Shown piece after piece: positions 20,861 to 29,131 of a DNA stretch of 64,000 bases. Below the pieces are notes generated by a model. It was not told the origin of the DNA. It did no database searches and saw only the letters and a program-made list of their open reading frames with translations. This DNA comes from Pseudomonadota bacterium (lineage in GTDB: Bacteria; Pseudomonadota; Gammaproteobacteria; Xanthomonadales; Wenzhouxiangellaceae). The stretch lies in NCBI GenBank assembly GCA_013285445.1, contig CP053448.1, positions 1,178,001 through 1,242,000 on the forward strand. Direction: 5' to 3'. Position 1 is the first letter of the stretch, and each line of letters begins with the position of its first letter. Both the position numbers and the translations under genes were made by a program.

Positions 20861-21978
20861 AAACATGCGACTACAGCGAACTGGCGGTCCCGGGCGTACG
20901 CGAATTGACGCCCTATACGCCCGGCAAGCCCCTGTCGGAACTTGAACGCGAGTACGGCATATCGGATTCGATCAAGCTGGCCTCGAACGAAAACCCGCTG
21001 GGCGTCAGCCCGAAGGCACTGGAAGCGATTCGCGGTGAACTCGACGCGCTATGGCTCTACCCGGACGCCAACGGCTACTATCTCAAGCAACGCCTGGCCG
21101 AGCGCCATGGCGTCGATCCGGCCGCAATCACGCTGGGCAACGGCTCCAACGAGGTGCTGGTCTTTCTCGCACAGGCCTTTTTGCGCCCCGGGCTGGAAGC
21201 GGTCTTTTCGCAGTACTGTTTTGCCGTCTATCCCATCGTCACCCAGATGGTCGGGGCGACAGCAAGAGTGGCGAAAGCGCTGCCGGACGATCATCCGATG
21301 CCGCTCGGGCACGATCTGCGCGCGCTCTACGAGCAGGTGGGGCCGGAGACCCGGATTGTTTTCATCGCCAATCCGAATAATCCGACTGGCACCTGGGTTG
21401 AGGGGCGCCGCCTGAAGGATTTTATCGGCGCCCTGCCGCCTGATGTGCTGTGTGTGGTCGACGAAGCCTATACCGAGTACGCGGAGTCCGACACGCTGGG
21501 TGATGCCTCGCGCTGGCTGGAGGAGTTCCCCAACCTGGTCGTGACGCGCACCTTCTCGAAGGCCTATGGCCTGGCCGGGCTGCGTATTGGCTATGCATTG
21601 AGCAACCCTGGGGTGGCCGACTTGCTCAACCGGGTACGTCCGACATTCAACGTGAATTCGCTTGGCCTGGTCGCAGCCCGCGCAGCGCTGGATGACGCCG
21701 AATTCATCACGCGCAGTCGCGCCACCAACCGGGCCGGTCTGTCTCAGTTGCGCGACGGTTTCGAGCAGCTCGGTCTGCGCGTCATTCCCTCGGCCGGCAA
21801 TTTTCTGCTGGTCGGTTTTGACCGGCCTGGAATCGACTACAACGAGCCGCTCTTGCGCCGCGGGATCATCGTGAGGCCGGTGGGCAACTACGGTCTGGAC
21901 GACTACCTGCGCGTTACCGTCGGTACCCCTGACCAGAACCGGCGATTGCTTGATGCGCTGGCCGACCTGTGCGTCTGA
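20857..21978 (+). CDS. hisC: Histidinol-phosphate aminotransferase
   Basis: PLP-dependent class I/II aminotransferase; in this gene order it acts on histidinol phosphate and possibly on aromatic 2-oxoacids such as the phenylpyruvate made by PheA. 373 residues. ASNENPLGVSPKAL, NPNNPTGTW and the PLP-lysine segment TRTFSKAYGLAGLRIGY are diagnostic. GAGGAATC precedes the ATG that overlaps the pheA stop. Its 3' end overlaps aroA by 10 bp. Placement away from a his operon favours an aromatic role as well (inference). Confidence 0.92.
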   Translation: MKTCDYSELAVPGVRELTPYTPGKPLSELEREYGISDSIKLASNENPLGVSPKALEAIRGELDALWLYPDANGYYLKQRLAERHGVDPAAITLGNGSNEVLVFLAQAFLRPGLEAVFSQYCFAVYPIVTQMVGATARVAKALPDDHPMPLGHDLRALYEQVGPETRIVFIANPNNPTGTWVEGRRLKDFIGALPPDVLCVVDEAYTEYAESDTLGDASRWLEEFPNLVVTRTFSKAYGLAGLRIGYALSNPGVADLLNRVRPTFNVNSLGLVAARAALDDAEFITRSRATNRAGLSQLRDGFEQLGLRVIPSAGNFLLVGFDRPGIDYNEPLLRRGIIVRPVGNYGLDDYLRVTVGTPDQNRRLLDALADLCV

Positions 21979-23261
21979 TCGTGCAGCCGGCCATGGCGCC
22001 GCTGGCCGGTCGCTACCGTCCGCCCGGCGACAAGTCGGTGACTCATCGTGCCTTCCTGCTGGGCGGGTTGGCCGAAGGACGAACGCGAGTCGAGAGCGCG
22101 CTGGACTCGGCCGACACGCGTGCAACGCTGGCTGCAATGGCGGCCCTGGGCGCCGAAATCAGCCGTGAAGACGATGTCGTCATCATCGATGGCGGGCGCC
22201 TGCGCGTGCCTGATGCGCCGCTGGATCTGGGCAATTCCGGGACCGGCATGCGCCTTCTGTGCGGCGCGCTGGCCGGCTGCAGGCGGCTGCAGGGCGGCAC
22301 CGTGCAACTGTTCGGCGACGCGTCCCTTTCGGCCCGGCCGATGGGGCGAATTATTGAACCCCTCGAGCGCATGGGCGCGCGGATCGACAGCCGCGCTGGC
22401 CGGTCGCCGCTGACCGTGGCGCCCGTATCGCTGTCCGGCCAGCGCCACGTGCTCAAGGTGGCCAGCGCTCAGGTCAAGTCGGCGCTGCTGCTGGCCGCCC
22501 TGCAAGCCGAGGGTGAAACCGTCGTCATCGAGCCGGGCCTGAGCCGCGATCATACCGAGCGCATGCTGCCCCTGTTCGGCGCCAGGCTGCACGATGCATG
22601 CCCGGGTATCGGCATTGCAGGTCCTCAGCCGCTCGTGGGCGCCGAGTGCAGGGTGCCCGGTGACCTCAGTTCGGCCGCATTCATACTGGCGGCGGCCAGT
22701 CTGGTACCGGGGTCTCGGGTTGACCTGGTCCAGGTCGGCCTCAATCCGACGCGTGACGGCGTGCTCAGGATCCTCGAGGGCATGGGTGCGTCGATCGTGG
22801 TAGGGTCTTCAGAAGCCATCGCCGAGCCGGTCGGTGAGCTGGTCGTTCAATCTGCAGAACTCGCGGGCATCGATATTGCCCCGGATATGGTGCCGCTGGC
22901 GATCGACGAGTTTCCGGTCGTCATGGCGCTGGCCGCCGCGGCGGATGGGCGCACCGTCATTCGAGGCGCCGCTGAGCTGCGGGTCAAGGAGTCGGATCGA
23001 CTGGCGGTGATGAGTGAACAGCTCAGACGCCTGGGCGTTGTCGTGGACGAGCGGCCTGATGGTGCCGTCATCGAGGGCGGGCGGATTCGCGGCGGTGCGG
23101 TCGACTGCGCCGGCGATCATCGCATTGCCATGAGTCTGGCCGTGCTTGGCCTGGTCGCCGAGGCGCCGATCATCATCGACAATGCCGAGTGGATCGGGAC
23201 GAGTTATCCGGGGTTTGTCGACGATATGAGGGCGCTCGGCGCGCACATGGAGTGGAGCTGA
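21969..23261 (+). CDS. aroA: 3-phosphoshikimate 1-carboxyvinyltransferase (EPSP synthase)
   Basis: Joins shikimate-3-phosphate and PEP in the shikimate pathway. 430 residues from a GTG at 21969 inside the end of hisC. PGDKSVTHRAFLLGGLAEG (usual PGDKSISHR, so I-to-V and S-to-T changes), LGNSGTGMRLLCGAL, and the C-terminal LRVKESDRL and DHRIAMSLAVLGL are conserved. Directly followed by a REP-like array rather than by cmk. Confidence 0.96.
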   Translation: MRLIVQPAMAPLAGRYRPPGDKSVTHRAFLLGGLAEGRTRVESALDSADTRATLAAMAALGAEISREDDVVIIDGGRLRVPDAPLDLGNSGTGMRLLCGALAGCRRLQGGTVQLFGDASLSARPMGRIIEPLERMGARIDSRAGRSPLTVAPVSLSGQRHVLKVASAQVKSALLLAALQAEGETVVIEPGLSRDHTERMLPLFGARLHDACPGIGIAGPQPLVGAECRVPGDLSSAAFILAAASLVPGSRVDLVQVGLNPTRDGVLRILEGMGASIVVGSSEAIAEPVGELVVQSAELAGIDIAPDMVPLAIDEFPVVMALAAAADGRTVIRGAAELRVKESDRLAVMSEQLRRLGVVVDERPDGAVIEGGRIRGGAVDCAGDHRIAMSLAVLGLVAEAPIIIDNAEWIGTSYPGFVDDMRALGAHMEWS

Positions 23262-23304
23262 GCGGCGATCGAAATCGTCGCCGTGTTCTGGCCGGGACTC
23301 GACC

Positions 23305-23766
23305 GTCGCGGATGCGACCGCGACCAACAAATACGGTGGCGTGCCCGAATCACGGGCAGGTCGGGGCCGCGTCCCCGACGGACGAAGCTCGGGGCCCATC
23401 CCCGGCGAAGGATGCCGGTCGGGGCCGCGTCCCCGACGGACGAAGCTCGGGGCCCATCCCCGGCGAAGGATGTAGGTCGGGGCCGCGTCCCCGACGGACG
23501 AAGCTCGGGGCCCATCCCCGGCGAAGGATGCCGGTCGGGGCCGCGTCCCCGACGGACGAAGCTCGGGGCCCATCCCCGGCGAAGGATGTAGGTCGGGGCC
23601 GCGTCCCCGACGGACGAAGCTCGGGGCCCATCCCCGGCGAAGGATGCCGGTCGGGGCCGCGTCCCCGACGGACGAAGCTCGGGGCCCATCCCCGGCGAAG
23701 GATGTAGGTCGGGGCCGCGTCCCCGACGGACGAGGCTCGAGGCCCCATCCCCGACGGACGAAGCTG
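23305..23766. repeat. REP-like tandem array, 58-bp unit, between aroA and cmk
   Basis: Seven copies of a core start at 23360, 23418, 23476, 23534, 23592, 23650 and 23708: exact 58-bp spacing. Each core opens with GTCGGGGCCGCGTCCCCGAC, a perfect 7-bp stem with 6-base loop, followed by GGACGAAGCTCGGGGCCC. Junction bases alternate strictly CCG/TAG between successive copies, so the real unit is a 116-bp dimer. Upstream lie a second hairpin, GTCGCGG-ATGCGA-CCGCGAC (23305-23324), and GCCCGAATCACGGGCAG (23343-23359). The last copy is degenerate. Open frames across it are artefacts. The same hairpins recur at 37.2-37.8 kb. Confidence 0.92.
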
Positions 23767-23784
23767 GAGAATCGAACCAGGCAT

Positions 23785-24480
23785 ATGACCGACGCACCAG
23801 ACAACTCGGCCCCCGTCCTCACCATCGATGGTCCTTCCGGTGCCGGCAAGGGAGCGGTGTCGGCAAACGTCGCAGATCGGCTCGGCTGGCATGTGCTTGA
23901 CTCCGGCGCGGTTTACCGGGCCGTGGCCCTGGCAGCCCTTGACGCGGGCGTGAATGCCGAAGACCAAACGGGCCTGGTGGCCTTGTGCGGCGATCTGCCG
24001 CTTGCCTTTCGGCCCGGACACGACGGGATCGAAGTGCTGCTTGCCGGCGAGTCTGTCGATGGACGGCTGCGCAGCGAGCCGGTCAGCCGCATGGCGTCTC
24101 GAGTCGCCGCACAGCCGGCAGTGCGACGCGCGCTGCTCGAGCTGCAGCGCGCTTTTCGGCGCCCGCCGGGACTGGTCGCTGACGGCCGCGATATGGGCAG
24201 CGTGGTGTTTCCGGACGCGCCGCTGAAGGTGTTTCTGGACGCCAGCGTCGAGGAACGCGCGCGTCGTCGATATAAACAGTTGAAACAAAAAGGAGAAAAT
24301 GTTAAATTCTCCCGTCTTTTTCACGACCTTGAGGAGCGCGACCGCAGAGACCGTGAGCGATCGGTTTCGCCGACGCTTCCGGCCGACGATGCGGTTGTCG
24401 TTGATTCGACCGGACTGACGCTGGAAGCGGTGATTGATCGTGTGATCGGTCTGGTTGCAGATCGGCTCGGACCGTCTTGA
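23785..24480 (+). CDS. cmk: Cytidylate kinase
   Basis: Phosphorylates CMP and dCMP with ATP. 231 residues from the ATG at 23785 (MTDAPDNSAPVLTIDGPSGAGKG). The P-loop GPSGAGKGAVSANVADRLGW, DSGAVYRAVALAAL, and GRDMGSVVFPDAPLKVFLDASVEERARRR are typical. There is no strong ribosome site after the degenerate end of the repeat array. Frame extensions upstream are repeat-derived and not part of the protein. Confidence 0.96.
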   Translation: MTDAPDNSAPVLTIDGPSGAGKGAVSANVADRLGWHVLDSGAVYRAVALAALDAGVNAEDQTGLVALCGDLPLAFRPGHDGIEVLLAGESVDGRLRSEPVSRMASRVAAQPAVRRALLELQRAFRRPPGLVADGRDMGSVVFPDAPLKVFLDASVEERARRRYKQLKQKGENVKFSRLFHDLEERDRRDRERSVSPTLPADDAVVVDSTGLTLEAVIDRVIGLVADRLGPS

Positions 24481-24501
24481 AAATGGAGGATTGAGGTGCC
24501 G

Positions 24502-24519
24502 ACACCCCGCGCGGGGTGT
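24502..24519 (+). promoter_or_regulatory. Perfect 18-bp palindrome in the rpsA leader
   Basis: ACACCCCGCGCGGGGTGT at 24502-24519 is a perfect self-complement, 22 bases after the cmk stop and 104 bases before the rpsA ATG. In E. coli the rpsA leader folds into hairpins used by S1 to repress its own translation. This stem could be part of such a leader, or a cmk 3' hairpin; there is no T tract, so an intrinsic terminator is unlikely. Confidence 0.45.
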
Positions 24520-24623
24520 TCGGCGTTATTCACGAGCGCCCGGCAAAGCGGGTGCGGAAACCAGAGAGAATGCGGACCTTGAATGCACATGCCGCGCAGA
24601 TCTTGCAGGATGAACCAAGCGCA

Positions 24624-26297
24624 ATGACCGAATCTTTTGCAGAACTATTTGAACAGAGCCTGGCCGAGAAAGACCTTCGTCCCGGTGCGATCGTCACCGG
24701 CAAGGTGGTGGACATTCGTGACGATGCAGTCGTCGTCAACGCCGGGCTCAAGTCCGAGGGTATTGTCCCGATCCATCAGTTCCAGAAGCCCGACGGCGAG
24801 CTGGAAGTCGAAATCGGCGATGAAGTTGAAGTGGCACTCGACACGGTCGAGGACGGCTTTGGCGAGACGCGCCTGTCGCGTGAGAAGGCCAAGCGTTCAC
24901 GGGTCTGGTCCAAGCTCGAGCAGGTCTACGAGAACGAAGACAACGTCATCGGCCAGATTTCCGGCAAGGTCAAGGGCGGATTCACCGTGAACATCGACGG
25001 CATTCGGGCGTTTCTGCCCGGTTCTCTGGTCGACGTTCGGCCGGTACGTGACCCCGCCTACCTCGAGGGCAAGGATCTCGAGTTCAAGATCATCAAGCTC
25101 GATCGCCGCCGCAACAACCTGGTGGTCAGCCGCCGCGCCGTGGTCGAACATGAGTACGCTGCCGAACGTGAAGACCTGATCGAGCGCCTGACCGAGGGCG
25201 CGGTCGTCAAGGGTGTTGTCAAGAACCTGACCGACTACGGCGCCTTTCTGGATCTCGGCGGTATCGACGGGCTTCTGCATATTACCGACATGGCCTGGAA
25301 ACGCGTACGCCACCCCTCCGAGGTGGTCGAAGTCGGCGACGAGCTGGAAGTTCGGGTGCTGCGCTTTGATCGCGAGCGCATGCGCGTCTCGCTGGGTCTC
25401 AAGCAGCTTGGCGATGATCCCTGGGAAGACATCGACCGCCGCTACCCCCCAACCTCGCGCTTGTTCGGCAAGGTCACCAATATCACCGATTACGGCTGCT
25501 TCGTCGAGATCGAGGACGGCGTCGAGGGCCTGGTTCACGTCTCCGAAATGGACTGGACCAACAAGAACGTCAACCCGGCCAAGATGGTGCATATCGGTCA
25601 GGAAGTCGAGGTCATGGTGCTCGACGTGGACGAGGAGCGACGCCGTATTTCTCTGGGCATGAAGCAGTGCACGCCCAATCCCTGGGAGGCCTTTGCCGCC
25701 ACCCACAACAAGGGCGACAAAGTGTCGGGTGCGATCAAGTCGATTACCGACTTCGGTATTTTCATCGGTCTGGACGGTGGTATCGACGGCCTGGTCCACC
25801 TGTCCGACATCTCCTGGATGAGCCCGGGCGAGGACGCCATCCGCAACTACCGCAAGGGTGAAGAAGTCGAGGCCGTCGTACTCGCCGTCGATCCGGAGCG
25901 CGAGCGCATCTCACTGGGCATCAAGCAGCTCGAGCAGGATCCGTTCGCCACCTTCATGGCCGAACATCCGCGTGGTTCGATCGTCACGGGCACGGTCCGC
26001 TCGGTGGACGCCAGGGGTGCGGTAATTGATGTGGCCGAGGGTGTCGAGGGTTACATCAAGGCTTCGGATATCGCCAAGGAACGAGTTGACGATGCCACCA
26101 AGCATTTGTCGGAAGGCGATGAAGTCGAAGCCAAGTTCGTTGCGTTGGATCGCAAGACCCGCAACCTCACGCTGTCGATTCGTGCCAAGGATGACGACGA
26201 GTTGGCCGATGTGGTCGATCAGTACAAGCGCTCCGGGAGTTCGGGCAGCACGACGCTCGGGGATCTGCTCAAAGAGCAGCTGGAGAACAAGGACTGA
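24624..26297 (+). CDS. rpsA: 30S ribosomal protein S1
   Basis: Unwinds and anchors mRNA on the 30S subunit. 557 residues from the ATG at 24624 ([21 protein letters not shown]), the conserved S1 start. It contains six S1 repeats of about 70-85 residues, visible as recurring G-x-V patterns: [109 protein letters not shown] and [15 protein letters not shown]. The ribosome site is weak (AGGA at about -16), as expected for an autogenously controlled S1 gene. Confidence 0.98.
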   Translation: MTESFAELFEQSLAEKDLRPGAIVTGKVVDIRDDAVVVNAGLKSEGIVPIHQFQKPDGELEVEIGDEVEVALDTVEDGFGETRLSREKAKRSRVWSKLEQVYENEDNVIGQISGKVKGGFTVNIDGIRAFLPGSLVDVRPVRDPAYLEGKDLEFKIIKLDRRRNNLVVSRRAVVEHEYAAEREDLIERLTEGAVVKGVVKNLTDYGAFLDLGGIDGLLHITDMAWKRVRHPSEVVEVGDELEVRVLRFDRERMRVSLGLKQLGDDPWEDIDRRYPPTSRLFGKVTNITDYGCFVEIEDGVEGLVHVSEMDWTNKNVNPAKMVHIGQEVEVMVLDVDEERRRISLGMKQCTPNPWEAFAATHNKGDKVSGAIKSITDFGIFIGLDGGIDGLVHLSDISWMSPGEDAIRNYRKGEEVEAVVLAVDPERERISLGIKQLEQDPFATFMAEHPRGSIVTGTVRSVDARGAVIDVAEGVEGYIKASDIAKERVDDATKHLSEGDEVEAKFVALDRKTRNLTLSIRAKDDDELADVVDQYKRSGSSGSTTLGDLLKEQLENKD

Positions 26298-26317
26298 ACG
26301 ACGATCAACCGCGGCCA

Positions 26318-26337
26318 GTGCCGCCGGGAGGCGGCAC
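26318..26337 (+). other. Strong GC hairpin between rpsA and ihfB
   Basis: GTGCCGCC-GGGA-GGCGGCAC forms a perfect 8-bp stem with a 4-base loop 20 bases after the rpsA stop. No T run follows, so it is more likely an mRNA 3'-end stabiliser or processing site than an intrinsic terminator. Confidence 0.5.
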
Positions 26338-26365
26338 CGGGCCTGCGGATTGGGGACATTGCGCT

Positions 26366-26656
26366 ATGACCAAATCCGAACTGATCGAGCGCCTGGCCAG
26401 TGAGCAAACTCACCTGAGTCAGGCTGATGTGGAGCTGGCGGTACGCTGCATTCTCGAACAGCTCAGTAACGCGCTGGCCGAAGGCAAGCGGGTCGAGATT
26501 CGCGGGTTTGGCAGTTTTTCGCTGCACTACCGCCCGCCTCGCATGGGCCGCAATCCACGCACCGGGGAAACCGTTGCGCTGCCCGGCAAGTACGTTCCCC
26601 ATTTCAAGCCCGGAAAGGCCCTGCGGGAACGGGTCAACGAAGCGGTCTCGGGCTGA
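26366..26656 (+). CDS. ihfB: Integration host factor beta subunit
   Basis: DNA-bending HU/IHF-family subunit. 96 residues from the ATG at 26366 ([18 protein letters not shown]). The DNA-binding signature [22 protein letters not shown] and [22 protein letters not shown] are intact. The order rpsA-ihfB-lapA-lapB is conserved in gammaproteobacteria. Confidence 0.98.
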   Translation: MTKSELIERLASEQTHLSQADVELAVRCILEQLSNALAEGKRVEIRGFGSFSLHYRPPRMGRNPRTGETVALPGKYVPHFKPGKALRERVNEAVSG

Positions 26657-26662
26657 ACTCAC

Positions 26663-26935
26663 ATGTTTCGCTGGATCTTGCTGCTGCTCTTTGTCGTCGC
26701 AGTTGCCGCGGGTCTGGCGGTCGGTGCGCTCAATCCCGATTCGGTGACCCTTGATCTGGCGGTTGCACGGATTGCGCTGCCGCTGGGCGCGCTGGTGCTG
26801 TGTGCGCTGGCGGTCGGGACGGTGTGCGGACTGGTGCTGGCCTGGCTGCTGTTTGTCATTCCGGGAAAACTGAAGGCGGCCCGACGGCGGAGAGCAGACA
26901 AGGAGTCGGCGCTGCCCGCCGATCCGAATGCTTGA
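26663..26935 (+). CDS. lapA: LPS assembly protein A (DUF1049)
   Basis: 90 residues with two membrane helices (FRWILLLLFVVAVAAGLAVGAL and LGALVLCALAVGTVCGLVLAWLLFV) and a basic tail, the LapA layout. LapA works with LapB to tune FtsH-dependent turnover of LpxC. NPDSVTLDLAV between the helices is conserved. It overlaps lapB by 8 bp. Confidence 0.92.
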   Translation: MFRWILLLLFVVAVAAGLAVGALNPDSVTLDLAVARIALPLGALVLCALAVGTVCGLVLAWLLFVIPGKLKAARRRRADKESALPADPNA

Positions 26936-28097
26936 ACTGACGGTTCTGTTCTTGCTGCTGCCGGTGGCGGCCGCCACGGGCTGGTGGCTGGCGCGGCGCC
27001 AGAGCGCCGGACGCAGCCGCAGTCGGACCCACGCGCTGTCCAGCAACTATTTCCGCGGCCTGAATTACCTGCTCAACGAGCAGCCGGACAAGGCCATCGA
27101 GGTCTTCCTCAAGCTGGTCGACGTCAACCAGGACACCGTGGAGACCCATCTTGCGCTCGGCAATCTGTTTCGGCGGCGCGGCGAGATGGACAAGGCCATT
27201 CGCTTTCACAAGCACATCATTACCCGACCGGGCCTGACCGACGAGCAGAGGACACAGGCGCTGATGGAGCTCGGCCAGGACTACATGCAGGCCGGTCTGC
27301 TTGACCGCGCCGAGCGCCTGTTCAATGACCTGGTCGTCCATGACGAGCACGATGCCCGACCAGCACGCCTGCTGCTGGATATCTACCAGCAAGAAAAGGA
27401 CTGGGAGCAGGCGATCGAGCAGGCGCGGCGGCTTCATCAGATCGACGCTGATGGCAGCGCCAGCCTGATCGCGCATTTGTACTGCGAGCAGGCCCGGCAG
27501 CGCATGGCCGATGGTGAGTCGGTCGATCAGGTTCTGCAGGCACTGCGCCAGGCTCGGCGCTACGATTCAGGCAGTGCGCGTGCGCGTCTGATCGAAGCCG
27601 AGCTCGACAAGCGCGAGCGGCGCTGGAGCGAGGCGGCATTGAACTACCGGGCCGCCTGCGAGCTGGATCCGGACTGCCTGGTCTTTGCGCTGGACGATCT
27701 GCTCGAGAGTCATCGGCTGGCCCGGCGTAAAGACCTGGAATCCTGGCTGGAAACGCTGGTCGAGCGGCGACCGATGACAACCAGCATTCTGGCGCTGGCC
27801 CGGATGAAAGCCGAGCACAGTCCGGAGCGGGCCGTTGAGTTTCTGCTCGATCATCTGTCCCGGCGGCCCACCGTACGGGGGCTGGAGTACCTCATCGAGC
27901 TGGTCTACAAGCAGGGAGTCAGCCTGGACCGCGTCGGCCCGGAGCTGATCCAGGATCTCATGCGGCGATTGATCGAGGGCCAGCCCCGTTTTCGCTGCCA
28001 GCACTGTGGCTTTAGCGGCAACGCTTGGCACTGGTTGTGTCCAAGCTGTCGGCGCTGGAACACGACGCGCGCGATTGCGGGAGTTCTTGGCGAGTGA
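26928..28097 (+). CDS. lapB: LPS assembly protein B (YciM)
   Basis: Tetratricopeptide scaffold anchored in the inner membrane that brings LpxC to FtsH. 389 residues: an N-terminal anchor (LTVLFLLLPVAAATGWWLA), then YFRGLNYLLNEQPDKAIEVFLKLV and further TPR repeats to about residue 330. The C-terminal rubredoxin-like zinc site has paired cysteines CQHCGFSGNAWHWLCPSC. Its stop overlaps the next gene at a GTGA. Confidence 0.96.
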   Translation: MLELTVLFLLLPVAAATGWWLARRQSAGRSRSRTHALSSNYFRGLNYLLNEQPDKAIEVFLKLVDVNQDTVETHLALGNLFRRRGEMDKAIRFHKHIITRPGLTDEQRTQALMELGQDYMQAGLLDRAERLFNDLVVHDEHDARPARLLLDIYQQEKDWEQAIEQARRLHQIDADGSASLIAHLYCEQARQRMADGESVDQVLQALRQARRYDSGSARARLIEAELDKRERRWSEAALNYRAACELDPDCLVFALDDLLESHRLARRKDLESWLETLVERRPMTTSILALARMKAEHSPERAVEFLLDHLSRRPTVRGLEYLIELVYKQGVSLDRVGPELIQDLMRRLIEGQPRFRCQHCGFSGNAWHWLCPSCRRWNTTRAIAGVLGE

Positions 28098-29131
28098 ATG
28101 CAAGCGTCGCCAGTGCACTCGGTGTCGGGCTGCTGGCGGCGGCGATCAGCGCAGCCTGCACACCGCCACTGCGTCGCTGGCTGGAACTTCGCCGCCTGCT
28201 GGATCAGCCCGGCTCGAGGCGAAGCCACCGCCGCCCGACACCGCGCGGCGGTGGGCTGGCCGTCATGGCTGCGCTTGCGCTGGTCATGCTGGTCTGGCCG
28301 ATGGCTGCCATCAGCTGGTGGCCGGTCATGGCACTGGTCATGTCGATGGCCGTGCTCGGCTGGTTCGACGACTGTCATGACCTGGCACCGGGCTGGCGAC
28401 TGCTCGTTCAGCTGCTGGTCATGACCGCCTTTGTCGGGCTGATCGGCGGCATCGAGGCCATCATCTTGCCGGGGGTTGGCCGGCTCGAACAGCCGTTGCT
28501 GTGGTCCGTGCTCGCTGTCGTTGCCGGCATCTGGATGATCAATCTGCACAATTTCATGGATGGATCCGACGGGCTGGCGGCCATGCAGGCGATATGGACG
28601 GGTCTGGTCATGGGCGTGCTGTTCTTGCGCGCGGAGCAGGTCGGCACGGCCCTGTTCGCCATCGCGCTGGCCGGAGCCTATGGCGGGTTTCTGGTCTGGA
28701 ACCGCCCACCGGCGACGGTGTTCATGGGCGATGTTGGCTCTCTGCCGCTGGGTGCGGCCGTCGCCGGCCTGGCAGTGCTCGGAGCGGCGTCGGGTTCGGT
28801 CAGCGTGTGGCTGAGCGCGATGGTATCGGCGGTGTTTGTTGCCGATGCCACTGTCACCTTACTGTCGCGAGCCGTGCGGGGAGAGCGGTGGTATACTGCG
28901 CATCGGCAGCATGCCTATCAGCGGCTGATCGCCTCGGGGTGGAGCCACGGACAGGTGCTTGGGCTCTATGCGCTGGTCAATATTTGCGTCGTGCTGCCCT
29001 GTGTTGCGTTAGGCGCTGCTCGACCTCAGCTGCAGGCCATGCTGGCTGCTGGACTGACGGTCCTGATCGCCTTAGGGTGTATCGTCGTTCGGTCGGCTAC
29101 AACAAACAAAAAGACCAAGGTAGAAGAGTGA
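28094..29131 (+). CDS. Undecaprenyl-phosphate sugar-1-phosphate transferase (WecA/WbpL-like)
   Basis: Polytopic membrane enzyme that transfers a HexNAc-1-phosphate to undecaprenyl phosphate, starting O-antigen or similar surface glycan synthesis. 345 residues from the GTG at 28094, which overlaps the lapB stop. Catalytic landmarks are the DD pair in GWFDDCHDLAPG, NLHNFMDGSDGLAAMQA, and VFMGDVGSLPLG. Multiple helices throughout. It overlaps the following CapD-like gene (GTGA at 29128-29131), suggesting one pathway. Confidence 0.9.
   Translation: MNASVASALGVGLLAAAISAACTPPLRRWLELRRLLDQPGSRRSHRRPTPRGGGLAVMAALALVMLVWPMAAISWWPVMALVMSMAVLGWFDDCHDLAPGWRLLVQLLVMTAFVGLIGGIEAIILPGVGRLEQPLLWSVLAVVAGIWMINLHNFMDGSDGLAAMQAIWTGLVMGVLFLRAEQVGTALFAIALAGAYGGFLVWNRPPATVFMGDVGSLPLGAAVAGLAVLGAASGSVSVWLSAMVSAVFVADATVTLLSRAVRGERWYTAHRQHAYQRLIASGWSHGQVLGLYALVNICVVLPCVALGAARPQLQAMLAAGLTVLIALGCIVVRSATTNKKTKVEE

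Noticed and set aside
23360..23766. Possible CRISPR array
   Set aside because: Repeats are contiguous with no unique spacers and no cas genes; the units are tandem REP-like sequences.
23189..24324. Several long open frames on both strands across the aroA-cmk repeat array
   Set aside because: They are translations of the 58-bp repeat (recurring RGRVPDGR / SSVGDAAP patterns) without start signals; the hairpin structure explains the sequence.
26318..26337. Intrinsic terminator after rpsA
   Set aside because: Perfect hairpin but no T tract; kept only as a structural hairpin.
28501..29127. N-terminal extension of the CapD-like protein by 209 codons
   Set aside because: It lies out of frame inside the sugar-phosphate transferase gene; the GTG at 29128 gives the normal N-terminal membrane helices.
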